The notes under the pieces are model-generated. The model saw only the letters and a program-made list of their open reading frames with translations, made no database searches and was not told where the DNA came from. A stretch of DNA of 64,000 bases. Source: Shinisaurus crocodilurus (taxonomy: Eukaryota; Chordata; Lepidosauria; Squamata; Shinisauridae). Positions 31,790 to 43,511 of the stretch are shown in pieces. Every line of letters starts with the position of its first letter. Position 1 is the stretch's first letter. The translations under genes and the position numbers were made by a program. The DNA lies in NCBI GenBank assembly GCA_021292165.1, contig CM037885.1, forward strand, positions 12,023,042 to 12,087,041, written 5' to 3'.

Positions 31790-32340
31790 TATTTTGATGG
31801 CTGTTGCACTGTGGTTTTCTGCAGCCACTTTTTGCGCTACGTTTTTAATGGGAAGGATGTTTTTACTTGTTACATTCTTGTCTGGTTGTAAGTTGCCTAG
31901 AAGTGTTTGGAGAGGTTTCAAAACAGAATAAATAAATAACTGAGGACAGAAATTGGTTGGATGGGAAAGGTGGGCGAGGATTTCTTGCCCACGGTAGGTA
32001 GAGTCCCTCTTTCCTTTGTGGGGGGGGGGAGAGCAGGGGGACCGCAGCCTCCCTACCCCCGCACATACATTCACAATGGATGCCCAGGGATGTATCACTT
32101 GCCAAGTACTGATCTGTGGGAGGTTTTTGGATTGGGTTTAGCACACTTGACCAATTACTGCCCCTAGGCGATTGTTAGTGGCTCCACTTGGCTTAGAATG
32201 CATGCCAGACCTCCCTTCCTTATCTTTTCTGCTGTCACTCCAGCTACCAGAAAGTGGAGGAGAAGACCAGGTAGGAGGGAAATTCCCATGTGTTTGTGTG
32301 GCCGCATGAACGCATGTGTGCACGTTTCCCTCCTGCACCA
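31790..32340. other. Unassigned intergenic sequence
   Basis: 31790-31940 resembles an L2-type UTR ending AATAAATAAATAAC; the rest is not recognised. Confidence 0.4.
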
Positions 32341-32344
32341 ACTA

Positions 32345-32972
32345 GGGTGGCCAAGTGCCCTGCTGGACAGAGAACACCCTTCCATTTGAAGGATTGTCAA
32401 GAGCAGAGCTTCCTTTCTGTGAAGGTATCATCCTCCACTGGAAGGGCTGTCCTAGCCCAACTCCAGTTTAAAGATAAAGAACCACAAGAGAGCCCTGGAT
32501 TTGCCCAGCCACACTTAGCACCTGGGCAGGGACGGAGCAGCGGACGGAGCAGGCACACCGGTCACCTGGTCACAGTCTTCCCCACTATAGTGAGATAGAT
32601 TCACAGGTCAGGTGTTCATAACAGGTCTATTCTGTATTAAATATTGTCATTTGCTGCCAAATTGTTTTTAAATTTCTTAACCTGTTTTTAATTTCTGCAT
32701 TGTGGAATCATTTCATGGCTTGTTTTATTGTATCATGGCCTTGTTTTAGGCACTGTTGTAAACTGCCCAGAGAGCTTCGGCTATTGGGCGGTATAGAAAC
32801 AAACAAACAAACAAACAAACATTGTGTTTCTATTTAAGCGATAGTAATTATTTCTAAATGTGCATCTATGCATATAAATCAGCATGTGCAAATGTTATGC
32901 ACAACTTGTTTTGTCCTCTTTTTGGAGTTGTCCTTTCTTCTTTTTGGCGATGCATAAGTGGTGACCCTAACA
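32345..32972. mobile_element. Inverted-repeat element with nested L2 tail
   Basis: Outer ends TAGGGTGGCCAAGTGCCC and ATAAGTGGTGACCCTAA look complementary. The interior between about 32600 and 32820 is an L2 tail (AACTGCCCAGAGAGCTTCGG, then AAAC repeats). After it the host resumes with ATTGTGTTTCTATTTAAGCG. Confidence 0.55.
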
Positions 32973-33083
32973 CCATCTCTGTGTATATACAAGATGCTTA
33001 TAACGCATATACATATGTGTTGTGGGTGGGTGGGTGGAGTCCAGAGGGCTTCTCTCTGTTCCATTTCCTTCACCAGCCACACT

Positions 33084-33215
33084 TGTGTGTGTGTGTGTGT
33101 GTGTGTGTGTGCATGCGTGCATGCGTGCGCGCACTGATGTGTACATAATGGATAATGTGTGTGTGGAGAAAGCCTGACACGAGTCTACACACACACACAC
33201 ACACACACACACCCA
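33084..33215. repeat. TG microsatellite, GCATGC run and CA microsatellite
   Basis: TG run 33084-33110 followed by GCATGCGTGCATGCGTGCGC, then a separate CA run 33187-33213. The two runs are opposite in strand and can pair. Confidence 0.92.
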
Positions 33216-33244
33216 GTCTACGCCCAAGGGAAGGGGGCGAGGAG

Positions 33245-33940
33245 GGGGGATGAGGTCACAGGGGAAGCAGCCAGACAGACCGGCATCCCCAACAATGGAG
33301 AGTCTCGGTGGAATTCCACAAAACCCAAGGAAGGACCATCAAGAACCATCAAACTATCAGGGCAGTCTCAAAGAGCTGTAAAGTACCCAGTACGTCACCT
33401 TCTTCCCGGGCAGGAATAAGCCCACCTGATACGAAGGGGCAGGCATAAGCCCCCACCTGACCTGGAGGGTGGGGGGAGCGGGAACTCAGGGGTAGAAAAC
33501 CCCTCTCCCTTCCGGTAAAGGGTTGTTGGGAACCCAGGGTACTTTGGAACCAGATTCGTCCTCCAGGCGGCAGCTGGAGTAAGCCATTCCCATCCCCGGA
33601 TCGGCCGACCCGGAGCCAGGCTGACATTGACTAACGTAACGTCTTTGGTCTAAGGTAACTGACTAATCCCAAAGCGCTAGCCTGGGAGCCTGTTTCATTG
33701 ATAAACGCAGAGGTCAACTGAGGTTATGTTGACATTGTAGTATTCCTAGAAAGCTGTTAGTTCCGCTCCGTATCTTGTGTAAACAAATAAAGCCTTATTT
33801 GGTCATTTAAAGGGCTCTAGTTTCCTCTTGTGTGTACGGACCTCCCAGGCGGTCTCCTGTGCTTGTACGGGCTGTAACTCAGTGCCGGTTAACCCGTTAA
33901 GCGCCGAACTCACGCAAAGGATCCAGTTGTTGATCCTTCA
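33245..33940 (+). mobile_element. LTR-like block (solo LTR candidate)
   Basis: LTR layout without internal genes: a promoter-like unique region, CTGTTAGTTCCGCTCC, an AATAAAGCC signal at 33786, then a GT-rich downstream region and GCACGC-like R/U5 ending near CCTTCA. Possible ends TGAGG and CCTTCA. No target duplication could be confirmed. Confidence 0.4.
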
Positions 33941-33944
33941 CAGT

Positions 33945-35355
33945 GTGTATCTTTGTGTGGCACATGTGTGCATGCGCATGTGTGGAAGAATATGCACTTG
34001 CAGTGGGTAAAGGGAGCAGGTGCAGGTCTAGCAACTTGCCTTCTCTCCACCACTGCAAAGCATCACGATGTTTCCTGTTCTGGATTTAGGGGCAAAGAGA
34101 ACCATAGAGAATTTCCCAGGACTTAGAAGCAGGCCAGGAGAAATTCAAGCCTGCTCTGCTATGAGAGAGAAGTATTACTTCTGTGGCCTAAGTTTCACAG
34201 AGGCTGGTGAGCTCTGCCCCCTCAGAAGGCAGAAAAGGGGCTCACACGCAGCAGCGCCATTAGGGGCAGACATTGGGGCACAAGCCCGGGCCCCAGCAGC
34301 CCCCAGAGTTTGGGGGTTGGGGAGCAAAGTGTCCCAACTCTCCCATCCCCTCCAGCCCTAAATTGAGTCTAAGGTGGCTGCCCAGGCAGGCTGCCGTTAA
34401 TCTTATAGCAAAATCACTGCTTGGGAGTTTCAAGTGCAAATCAAAAAAATGCAGCTTTAAAATCCATTTGCGCGGCTCCAAGTGGTGGTTCTACTGAGCC
34501 TTCAGCAGCAGCAGCAGCAGCAGCAGCAGCCCAGGCAGTCAGCTGCTGCCCATGTTGCAAATGGAGCTGCAAGGAACTATGTGACATGATTATGTAGCAT
34601 CTTCCCTTTCCCACTCCCGTCAGCACCGTTTTCAAAATCAGCAGTAGGCCAGCCTCGGCTGCTGCTGCTGAGATCCTGGCCCTGTTGGAGAGCGTGCCTG
34701 CCGCGCAAGCCGGCAGGCAGACAGGGTGGCAGGGTGGGGGGGTAAGGAGAGACAAACCATGGTGGCAGGAGGGGGAGGGGGGAGAATGGCCAGCGTAGAA
34801 TGGGGTGGTGGTGGTGGTGAGCATGCTGCCTAGAGCCCCATCAAACCCGACAGCTTCCTGCTCATGTGACTGATTGCTCCTCTCTCTACAAACAAAACAA
34901 CAAAAATATGCCTCTGTTCAGATGAGAGATAGTTCTGATCATTTGGTTATGGCTAACACCCCAAAAGGCAGTCCCACAGCCCTCCGAAGGAGCGTTGGGG
35001 AAGCAAGAGTTCAGAGAAAGAAGCAGCAAGCCGGCATGCCCACCTCCCCCGCAGGGCAGCAGAGGCAAAACGGTATGACTGAAAGTTTGAATGGAAGAGT
35101 GAGTGAAGCCTAGAGGCATGCATAGGCAAATGAGTGGCGGGCTTGCATTGATTAAGACCTGAATATTGCATATCGCCTAAAACACAGGAGGATTTCTCCT
35201 AAAAAGATATGGCTCATCCCCCCCCCCCTGGGCAATACCACCAGTAGCTTTATCCAAAAACAGGCCCATCAGCAGGAAGACCCAAACTTTGCTTTCCTAA
35301 GTACACCCATTATGAGTCATCAAAACATAAAGAGTAAGGTCGTTAGCAGGGTTTG
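33945..35355. other. Unassigned intergenic sequence
   Basis: Contains a CAG trinucleotide run at 34503-34530 and a TGGTGG run near 34806-34818. The alanine-rich ORF over the CAG run is a product of the repeat. Confidence 0.45.
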
Positions 35356-35363
35356 AAGACATC

Positions 35364-35926
35364 TGTGGGGCAAAGCCCGCCCCCACTGCTCTCATTTCCC
35401 CCAAAAGGCAGGAAAGAGACTATAAGAACCAAGAGGTTTTAGCAAGGTGTGTCGGGAGAGAGAGCTGAGGGGGTCACCTTGGAACGCGGACTGCAGAGCT
35501 ACAGCTGGAACCTCATCACAGCAGACAGGTAGTAGCTGAGACTTTGCTTTTCTATCCTTCTAGACGGGAATCTCCTTCCCCCCCCCTTTTCCTATTCAGG
35601 CTTGTCAGGGCACAAGGGACTCTTTCTCCTCTCCAGAATACAGGGTGTGTTTGAACCATAGCGTAAGGATATTTTGCTGCCTGACATCACTAGGTTTGCT
35701 TTACCAACAAGTAAGACACTGTACCTACTCTGTATTCTTCTTCAATAAAACCACCCTTTTGTTTCTAGAGTCTATGTGTGTGTGTAGGTTTGTTTAAGTA
35801 TAAAAGGAGCAAAGCGCACACTTTCCACCCCAGCAGCGCAGGTTTTACCCCAGCCAAAGATCCTAAACCTTTCGTAAGAGTGTGGGGTTAGACGGAATCT
35901 AGCGCCCAGAATTATCTGTCATAACA
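35364..35926 (+). mobile_element. LTR-like block (solo LTR candidate)
   Basis: TGT at the start and ACA at the end, a TATA-like GACTATAAGAACC at 35419, and CAATAAAACC at about 35742 followed by a GT-rich stretch. The order is as in a retroelement LTR. No target duplication was seen. Confidence 0.4.
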
Positions 35927-35929
35927 CCT

Positions 35930-36365
35930 CCACCTAGAAAACCAACATGTCAGGAAGAAGGCCCTTGCTGACATGCTGGTTTTCTAGACTGCAGGGATGC
36001 ACAGAACAGAGAACTGGGAGCTTATATGATTGAACCTCTTTGAACTAGGGTAGGGTGGTGGATACATCAGGGGTCAACACAGGCAGGAAAGAGGAACAGG
36101 GGCGGCCGGGCTCCCTCAAGGCATCGTCCTAAGATGAAGTGTCTTATGGGGCAGCTGCAGGAGGAGGTGGAGGAGCAGCTGAAATACGGAATCTCCTCAC
36201 TCATGCACAAGAGTACTGAACAAAAGAGAAAAGATAGTGATGAGGCCATGGGAAAAGGTTTCTCATTGGATTGTTTGGCAACTCTGTGCCCCATCCCTAA
36301 TTTAGTTTTCGACCCCTGAAACTCCATGATGTGACATTCAGAGGCTGCAATCCGAAGTCCGCTTA
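35930..36365. other. Unassigned intergenic sequence
   Basis: 35934-35990 holds a short inverted repeat (AGAAAACCAACATGTCAG and CTGACATGCTGGTTTTCTAG). Otherwise nothing recognised. Confidence 0.45.
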
Positions 36366-36368
36366 CAT

Positions 36369-37032
36369 AGAAGCAAGCCGCATAGAACGTGCAACTGCAT
36401 TTAGAATACGGTGTACAGTTCTGGTCACCGCACCTAAAAAAGGATATTGTAGAGATGGGCAACTCTGATCAAGGGGCTGGAGCCACTCCCCTATGAGGAA
36501 AGGTTACAACAGCTGGGACTGTTTAGCTTAGGAAAAAGGCTAGTAAGGGGAGACATGAGAGAGGTGGACAGAATTATGCCTGGTGTGGAGAAAGTGGATA
36601 GGGAGGCATTTTTCTCCCTCTCTCATAATACTAGAACCCAATGGGGTTGTCCCATGAAGCTGATTGGTGGGAGATTCAGGACAGATAAAAGGAGGAAGTC
36701 CTTCACACAGCGCATAGTCCAACTATGGAAATCGCTCCCACAAGATGTAGTGATGGCCACCAATTTGGAGCGCTTTAAAAGGGGATTGGATAAATTCATG
36801 GAGGAGAAGGCTATCCATGGCTACTAGTCCTGATGGCTATATGCTACCTCCAGTATCAGAGGCAGTCTGCCTATGTACACCAGTTGCTGAGGAGGAACAT
36901 GGGTGGGAGGGTACTGCTGAACTCATGTCCTGCTTGTGGGATCCTGTGGGCAGCTGGTTGGACCACTGTGTGAACAGAATGCTGGACTAGATGGACCCTT
37001 GGTCTGACCCAGCATGGCTCTTCTCATGTTCT
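36369..37032 (+). mobile_element. CR1-group LINE 3' part
   Basis: The C-terminal coding remnant includes RIVQLWKSLPQDVVMATN and RFKRGLDKFMEEKAIHGY, then a UTR with AGCTGGTTGGACCACTGTGT and ACCCAGCATGGCTCTTCTCA. It is the plus-strand counterpart of 2075-2960. Confidence 0.85.
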
Positions 37033-37034
37033 TA

Positions 37035-37795
37035 ATGCACGTAGCAGGACTCAATTCTGAATAAACATGATAGGGCTGCAGCGTGAGGCATCTCGATTCA
37101 TAGGTGCCTCTCCACTCAGTCCCAGCCTTTAGGATTTGCTCCCGTGCCCTCAGTCTTCATGAATCGCCACTTTCCCCATCCCTGGGTTTGCAAACACCCC
37201 TTGCCCACTACCAACAACAGTCCTTTGCACATACTCATCCTTGCCAAGTTATGTCCATCAGTCATTCCTAATCTTTGAGCTCCATCGAATGACTAAGAGC
37301 TGGTATGCAAGCCCAGTTTTGTGAACAAACTGGCTCTTTTGTCACTACCAGATGCCTGGGAACCTGGGAACTAGGTTTTTTCGGTGACATGACTAAGGCA
37401 CTTGGCTGAAAATAGCTACGACCTTCTCTTTCATCCACTGCTGGGTATTCAGTGCCCAGCCCAGGTGCAGAGTCAGAGACTGCTGGTTTCGAAACAGACA
37501 AGGAAATACCTCCAGCTGCCAATTCAAGCACGTCATCTGACCTTTCACAGGTGAAAATAAAACATTTGAGTGTATTTGTGGGAAAATAGAGGAAAGCTAC
37601 AAATTCAAGTTGATATCATCTGGACCCCCTGTAAAAATCTGTGAACAAAGCTGTGGAGGAAGGGGGGGCTGGCTGGCCCGCCACACCCCCACCCTTTCCT
37701 ACTCCAAAGGAACCAAAACCCCCAGAGATCTCAAGGTACCAGATTGCCAGCCTCAGCTGTCTGCAATCCTACTTGGATCTCTGTTGAGGGACTCG
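37035..37795. other. Unassigned intergenic sequence
   Basis: An 87-residue minus-strand ORF (37268-37531) has no recognisable motif and no supporting context. Confidence 0.4.
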
Positions 37796-37799
37796 CCTT

Positions 37800-38400
37800 T
37801 AATTCTGTAACCTGGATTTAGTTACTGAAGCCACAGAGCAATCCACAAACACCATGTGGGGTAAAACCAGGACAAGGTTTATTCTGGTAGCATTTTACAA
37901 CAAGATTAGGGAAATGAGAGAAGCACACAAAATAAAGAGAGAGACACGTTAGTACACAGTAAAGCTGCAAAACAATAAAACCTGATTCCTTAATATCTCT
38001 CAGGCACACACCTGTTACCTGAGGGTGTTCTCTTCAAGGGTTAAATCCAGCACAGCCTTGCTGCCCGAGGGAGATTACCACACCTACCCGAAGGTCCGAG
38101 ATGGGTAAAACTCCCACAAGGCTTGCCTTTACTAGAGCCCTCAATCCAGCTAATTTCACCAGGAGCTGCCTGGGGTCCTTGGCTTACCGCCATTACCACA
38201 GCCGGGTAGAACAAAGACCAAAACCCACGCTTTGGGAAATATACCTTCCCCCCCCCCCCTTGTAACTCTGCTGCCTCTTAGCCAATCATAATGCACTTCA
38301 CCTGGCCAGGCAGGGGGAAGGGAACTCATGACTCATGGCTTGAACTATTTACATATGAAAGCCCTAGGCCAGCTTCTCCAGGCATCTCCTCCCAGCCCCC
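37800..38400 (-). mobile_element. LTR-like block, minus orientation
   Basis: Read on the minus strand: ATGATTGGCTAAGAGGC (CCAAT-type box), then AATAAACCTTGTCCTG at about 37883 as a polyadenylation signal, then an end region. It has the order of an LTR, with no coding sequence. Confidence 0.35.
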
Positions 38401-38434
38401 TCAACTGGCCCCACTTGGTTTACACATGAGGAGG

Positions 38435-38435
38435 C

Positions 38436-38464
<29 letters not shown>
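38435..38464. repeat. TG microsatellite
   Basis: Uninterrupted TG run. Confidence 0.95.
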
Positions 38465-38467
<3 letters not shown>

Positions 38468-38469
38468 AG

Positions 38470-39380
38470 GAACCCCCAAAAGCTCCACAAAAGCCATGAG
38501 CGATTGCACAATAAAAGCCTCATGTAGACGCACTTTGGAGTAAGTTCTACTGCACTCGGAACACTGATTTCTCCCCACAAAGGCAAATTCAGATCTTCTT
38601 ACCAGGAACAGGGCTGGATCTACACTATGCATTTTTACCGGCATTGTAGTGCCTGACTCATTGGCGAGTCACATGATACCCCAAACCATCCTCCTTGCTC
38701 TGTTTCTTCCATTATATCCCGGATGTCTTCAGACCAGTCATATCACGACTTTTTAATATGTTGCGGTTTCCCCCCAGTATATATCTATATATCTATATAT
38801 CAGTGTGTGCTAAACTTGCAGTACTGTTCTGGGGCCAGGACGAGTGGCTTCAGTGGGTTGATGGGCTGGGGGGGGGGGAGAGAGGAAGTGTCCTATTGGG
38901 CTTCCACAAAACAGCAGCAACTCTGAAAAGGAGATCCTTCAGTTGCTTTCCCACCTCCCTCGCCACCATGCTGAACTGGAGAGTAAATGCAGTGCTGCTT
39001 CCCCCCCCCCGCCCCTTTGAAAAAATAAAGTTTGGAATGTCCCCTTTTGTTCCCTTGCCTCAAGGAACAACTAGCTGAAAACGAGCCAAAAATGCATGTT
39101 TACTGAGAAGTAAATCACATTGATTTCAGTTGCACTTACTGTTGGGAAAATCAGCATGGGAGAGGGGCTTTTGGGTGGACGGGAATGGGGGTACTGATCC
39201 TGCTGCTGGCTTCACCCCATGGGAGGTGGGAGGGTGGCAGAAGCACTACAGCCTCCCCCTCGTCTCTTCCCACCACCGTCTCCTTTTCCATGATTTTTTT
39301 GTGAGGGGGCAGAAGGAGGTGTCAATCCCCCCCTTTTTAAAAATGATCTTTGCTCATTTGCACCTGTGCACAGATGAACA

Positions 39381-39412
<32 letters not shown>

Positions 39413-39950
39413 CCACATCCCAACCTTTTTTTAAAAAACAAAGGCCATTTCCCTTGCACACATCACCTTTCGGACTCCTCCTACTTCTCTCGCAATTGTA
39501 TTTGTGCGTGACACAAGAGCACGTTTTCAACAGGCTGTATTCATTAGCATGTGACGCAACAGCGGTAAATGCGTCTTGCAGAAATACCGCAACGGAGCTC
39601 CCTGATGAACGAAAGGGGCTCTAGAGTAGATCCGCCCCAGGTGCCAGACAACAGGGACTGTCACCAGTAAACAGGGGGTCTGTAAATCGAATGAGAACAG
39701 TGCTGCTGACTAGCATGTATCATACACGCAATTTCCAAAATGCCTTTCTAAATCAATTTGCTCTCAGGCCAAGGGTTTCGCCTGAGGCCATCCCACTGCA
39801 AAAGGTGGCTTTCAAACAGAGTTCCAGGGAACCTCTTGGGGTTCCAAGAAACTTATCAGAGGTCGGAGATGTACCAATATTTTGGTGCCCGAGTCAGAAG
39901 AAACAGATGCTACTCCCCCCCCCTCCTGCCATGGTAGGAAAAATATAGGG
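38470..39950. other. Unassigned intergenic sequence
   Basis: Includes an ATATCT run near 38780-38802 and an AAGC tetranucleotide run at 39380-39412. No gene recognised. Confidence 0.45.
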
Positions 39951-39952
39951 CT

Positions 39953-40312
39953 GGGCTTTTCTATGCAAGGTATTTATCATGCACTTGTCATTCCCTGCTC
40001 ACAGTTGTTTATGGGTTCTTTAGACAACATTGTGACCCTCCAGTTTCTCTTCTGTGTCTAACCAGCACTTTCAGCAAGTTTTTTTTAGAGCAGGGACAAT
40101 GCGGCATTTAATTGTCAAAACAAAAGAAAGCGTGATTTTCTCTTGCGTATTTACATTCTTCTGCTACACCACAGTGCCACCTAGAGGTTATGTAGTGGAG
40201 AAGCAGGAAAGGAAACGTTCCTCGTGTAGTGCTCCGATCGCAATTCTGCAACGAAGCCGAAACAAGATACAGCAGATTAACAGCCAATTTACAGCCTCAT
40301 GTAGGACCGCCG
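39953..40312. mobile_element. CTTTTCTACATGA-family element
   Basis: GGGCTTTTCTATGCAAGG, GCTCACAGTTGTTTATGGGT, CAGTGCCACCTAGAGGTTAT and a final CCTCATGTAGGA. Same body as 7745-8092 and 12190-12525. Confidence 0.72.
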
Positions 40313-40404
40313 ATATGAAAATACTAAGTAACTGGTCACTTGCTGTCTTTTAAAGGCACCTTGAAACCTGCCACCTGAAAAAGGCCACCTTGCACTGCCT
40401 AAAA

Positions 40405-40481
40405 CAGCCTTCCCCAACTGGCTGGGAATGATGAAGATTGTAGTCCAACACATCTGGAGGCCACCAGGTTGGGGGAGGCTG
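40405..40481. mobile_element. Short hAT mini-element
   Basis: Perfect 8-bp duplication GCCTAAAA (40397-40404 and 40482-40489). Ends CAGCCTTCCCCAACTGG and AGGTTGGGGGAGGCTG. Only 77 bp, an internally deleted member of the CAGCCTTCCCCAACCTGG family. Confidence 0.85.
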
Positions 40482-40754
40482 GCCTAAAAGAAGGCAGAGG
40501 CACAGGAAGGTCTTAATCAGTGGGCAGGTTCATGTGGGAATAGTGGCCCGTGCCCCACGGCCATGGTTGCTTAAGACTTTAAAAGACAAAGACAGTGCTT
40601 TAAATTTAGTCCTGGGCTAAAACGTTTGTGGTGGTCAGTGTGCCAGGTAACAATCTGGCCCAGGTGTTCTCTTTGAGAGATGACGCTCCCAAAAGCTTTT
40701 TAAAGCCTGCACCCGCCTCCAGACTATGCATTACCATGGAGGAGGAGGAGCAGG

Positions 40755-40928
40755 ATGGGATGCGTGGCTCTCCAGATGTTGTCGGACTCCAACTCTAATC
40801 AGCCCTAGCCAGGATGGCCAATCATGAGGGATGATGGAAGTTGCAGTCCAACAACATCTGGAGGGCTACACGTGCCTCATCCCTCCATTCCAGTAGCGTA
40901 GCCTGGGCGTTACTAGAGACTCTACTAA
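40755..40928. mobile_element. Palindromic mini-transposon remnant
   Basis: GGCTCTCCAGATGTTGTCGG mirrors CCAACAACATCTGGAGGGCT; a second small dyad (TAGCCTGGGCGT and ACATCCAGGCTACGT) follows. Confidence 0.55.
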
Positions 40929-40929
40929 C

Positions 40930-41515
40930 ATCCAGGCTACGTGACTCTAATGCAGGAGGATGCAACTTTTTTGGCCCCATGGGCACATTTGCCATTGGGG
41001 GGGGGCTGAGGGCACATTTGTCCCACAGTCTGCGATTCTCTCTTTGCTTTCCCCCCTTGCGTTCTGTCTTTTTTGGTTTCCCCCTCCACAATCTGTTCAA
41101 CTTTCTCTTTCTTGCTCCTCCTCTCCCGGAATTCTTTCCCACCAGTGGCCTCTACTTTCTTTTTCTTTCTCCCTCCCCCACGGCCGCCTAACCCCACTTT
41201 CCCGCCACACTCACCTCTACCTTCCTCCCCTGCCTGAAATGTCATTCCTGCCACCGTCATGAACCTTCCCCCTGCCATGCTCATCTCCGCCTTCTGCACT
41301 GCCCAAAATGTCCTTCCTGCCGCCATGGCCCTTTCCTACTGCCACCGCTGCTCTTTCAGCGGAGGACTCTTTTCAGCTGCCACTGCTGTCGCCATGGAGG
41401 AGAAAGGAGGCAAAAGGAGGGGGTCACCAGGCATCTGGAAGGTGACTTGGGGGGGGGTCATGGTAGGTGTGGACATGCCTTTGGGCACCACCTTGCCGAC
41501 CCCTGCTCTAATGAG
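40930..41515. other. Unassigned pyrimidine-rich intergenic sequence
   Basis: Strong C/T bias on the plus strand over 41030-41330. The lysine/arginine- and glycine-rich ORFs on the minus strand reflect this bias. Confidence 0.45.
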
Positions 41516-41560
41516 AGAGAAAAGATCTGTCCATAGTTATCCAAGCTCAAGTAACTAGAG

Positions 41561-41863
41561 CATGGGTGGGAAACCTTGGGAGGTCTGGGGGCCATCCCCC
41601 CCCCCAACCACCCTGCAGGCCATGGGGCACCCGGGGAAAACAACAGCACCTTTTTAATGTAAGCAAAATGGCATCTGTAGCACTATGGAGCGTCAAATTT
41701 AGCTTGCAAAAAGCTAAATTTGACCTTTTGTCATTCTGTAGTGCTAAGTATGCCATTCCCCCCCCCCCCATGCCTTAAAATAATCCTAGGGCATGCTGCA
41801 AATTTGGAGAGGGGGGCAGTGGGGGCTGCATGCAGCCCGCAGGCCAAGTGTTGCCCACCCATG
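41561..41863. mobile_element. Non-autonomous hAT-type element in a palindromic host
   Basis: Perfect 8-bp duplication AACTAGAG (41553-41560 and 41864-41871). Ends CATGGGTGGGAAACC and GTTGCCCACCCATG. The core has a hairpin, CAAATTTAGCTTGC with AGCTAAATTTGACC. The flanks 41515-41552 and 41872-41905 are themselves complementary (AGATCTGTCCATAGTTATCC and GGATAACTGTGGACAGGTCT), so it landed at the centre of an older fold-back element. Confidence 0.9.
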
Positions 41864-41909
41864 AACTAGAGCATGGATAACTGTGGACAGGTCTTCTCTC
41901 TCCCTCTAT

Positions 41910-43270
41910 ATTCCTAGCAGACAAGTAAAGGAAGAAAGTGCTCCCTGAAAGCTTGAACACTGCCATGTTTTAAAACACAGATCAGGGCTGGCCTGGCCTG
42001 GCCTTATGAAGCAGTGTGAAGTAGTCACGTAGAGCTGCAAGTTCTACGAGCCCCCCCCCCCGCCACCTCTCTTGTCTCCATTTCAGAAAGTAATTAAAAC
42101 AGAGCTGAAGAGGAGGGAAAGAGGTTGCCATTTTGATTTTCTGCTTGGGATCCAAGACATACCTGCGGCAAGCACTGCTAGAAAAAATGAGGAAAGAAAC
42201 TTCACGGTACTGAAAACAAAACAGAGACCTATAAATAACACCAATAAAACCTCCCATGAATGCCATTAAGATTTAAGATTAAATGTGATGCATGTCATTC
42301 TAGGTGGTGTTCAGCCAGCCCAACCTGATAACTCTTTTCCTCAGAAACAAGGACTATTATGTCCAGTGAGTTGAAGGCTACACTCCTACGAGGAGGCACG
42401 CCTCTTTGGAAACCTAGTCCCACGGACCTCACTTGACATTTGTTTCCAGGTAAACGTACGCAGTACAGTATATCAGGCCGTTAGTGTCACTTTTCGTATG
42501 GCTCCTCCATCCGTGTGTTCATGGTGCTTTACAAAGTACAAGAGGACAGATCCCTGCCCCAAGGGGCTTACAGTCCAAAATTTGACACAAGGAGAAACGG
42601 ATGAAGTTGGACGGAGACCAGGATAAACTGGGGGATGGATATGCATTTATGTTCGATTGCACATATTGAGGCTTGGATACCACATTCCCCGCCAGTCACC
42701 AGATTCCCCGGAATTTCATCCGGCTAGTTTTGTAAACCCACCCCAAATATGGTTTTGAATCACAGAATCATCTCCTTCCACAGACAGGCCATCCCAGACC
42801 TCAAACATACACAAGCGATGCCTTCACCCCCCCCACCCCGCTGCTGCTGCTGCTGCTGCTGCTTCTCCTCCTCTTGATCCCTTCCCTGAGAAGGCGATTC
42901 CTCAACCTCTCCAATTAGCTTGTTTTGTGGGTGACTAACATTTAATTGAAATCTCCTTCCCTCGCTGCTTATAAGCCATTTTTCTCCCCCCACCGTCTTT
43001 TACAGATAGGATGAACAATTGTTTCATTGTCGCTGAGATCTATTTAAGTATTTATTAACCAGCAACTGCATTCCCCTTTTAATCTTTCTTCAATGCATCA
43101 TTCCCCTTAATCTTCAGTGTAACTCTTCCTCTCTGAATCCTTCTCAAACTCAACATCCTGTTTGAATTTGTGGTCTCTTAGCAGTTCTCTCTCTCTCTGT
43201 CTCTTTCTGTTAGGCGGGTGGATATATGCCTCAGTGATAGTCAAGGGAAAATATCAAGCTGTTCGTTCAT
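41910..43270. other. Unassigned intergenic sequence
   Basis: CTG run at 42840-42863. No gene recognised. Confidence 0.45.
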
Positions 43271-43274
43271 TTTA

Positions 43275-43330
43275 AGATACACTCCCATGCATGTTTAGAC
43301 AGAAAAAAGCCCTACAACTCCCAGCAAGCC
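43275..43330. mobile_element. Half of a GCAATCCTATGCA fold-back element
   Basis: CCATGCATGTTTAGACAGAA and CCTACAACTCCCAGCA form one arm; the other arm is missing. Confidence 0.6.
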
Positions 43331-43511
43331 ATTAACACGAGTGAATATATCAGTGTCCCTAACCCTGGAGAACCATGGACTAAAATATCTACTCTTTTGC
43401 AGGTGCATAGATCTTAATATCCTTCATACCACATCAGCCTTTTCCAGCCTGGTGCCCACCAGGTGTGTTGGACTACAACTTCCATCATCCCATCATTATC
43501 CCCAACCAGCA

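Noticed and set aside
34441..34824. 127-residue ORF with a poly-alanine run
   Set aside because: The run is the CAG microsatellite read in another frame; no splice or homology support.
37268..37531. 87-residue minus-strand ORF in a repeat-poor stretch
   Set aside because: No motif, no family resemblance and no neighbouring exon; kept as unassigned sequence.
39380..39412. CRISPR-like or regulatory repeat
   Set aside because: It is a simple AAGC tetranucleotide run without spacers; the genome is eukaryotic.
40822..41326. Overlapping basic and acidic ORFs suggesting a gene
   Set aside because: Strong pyrimidine bias creates open frames on both strands; no domain and no splice-consistent structure.
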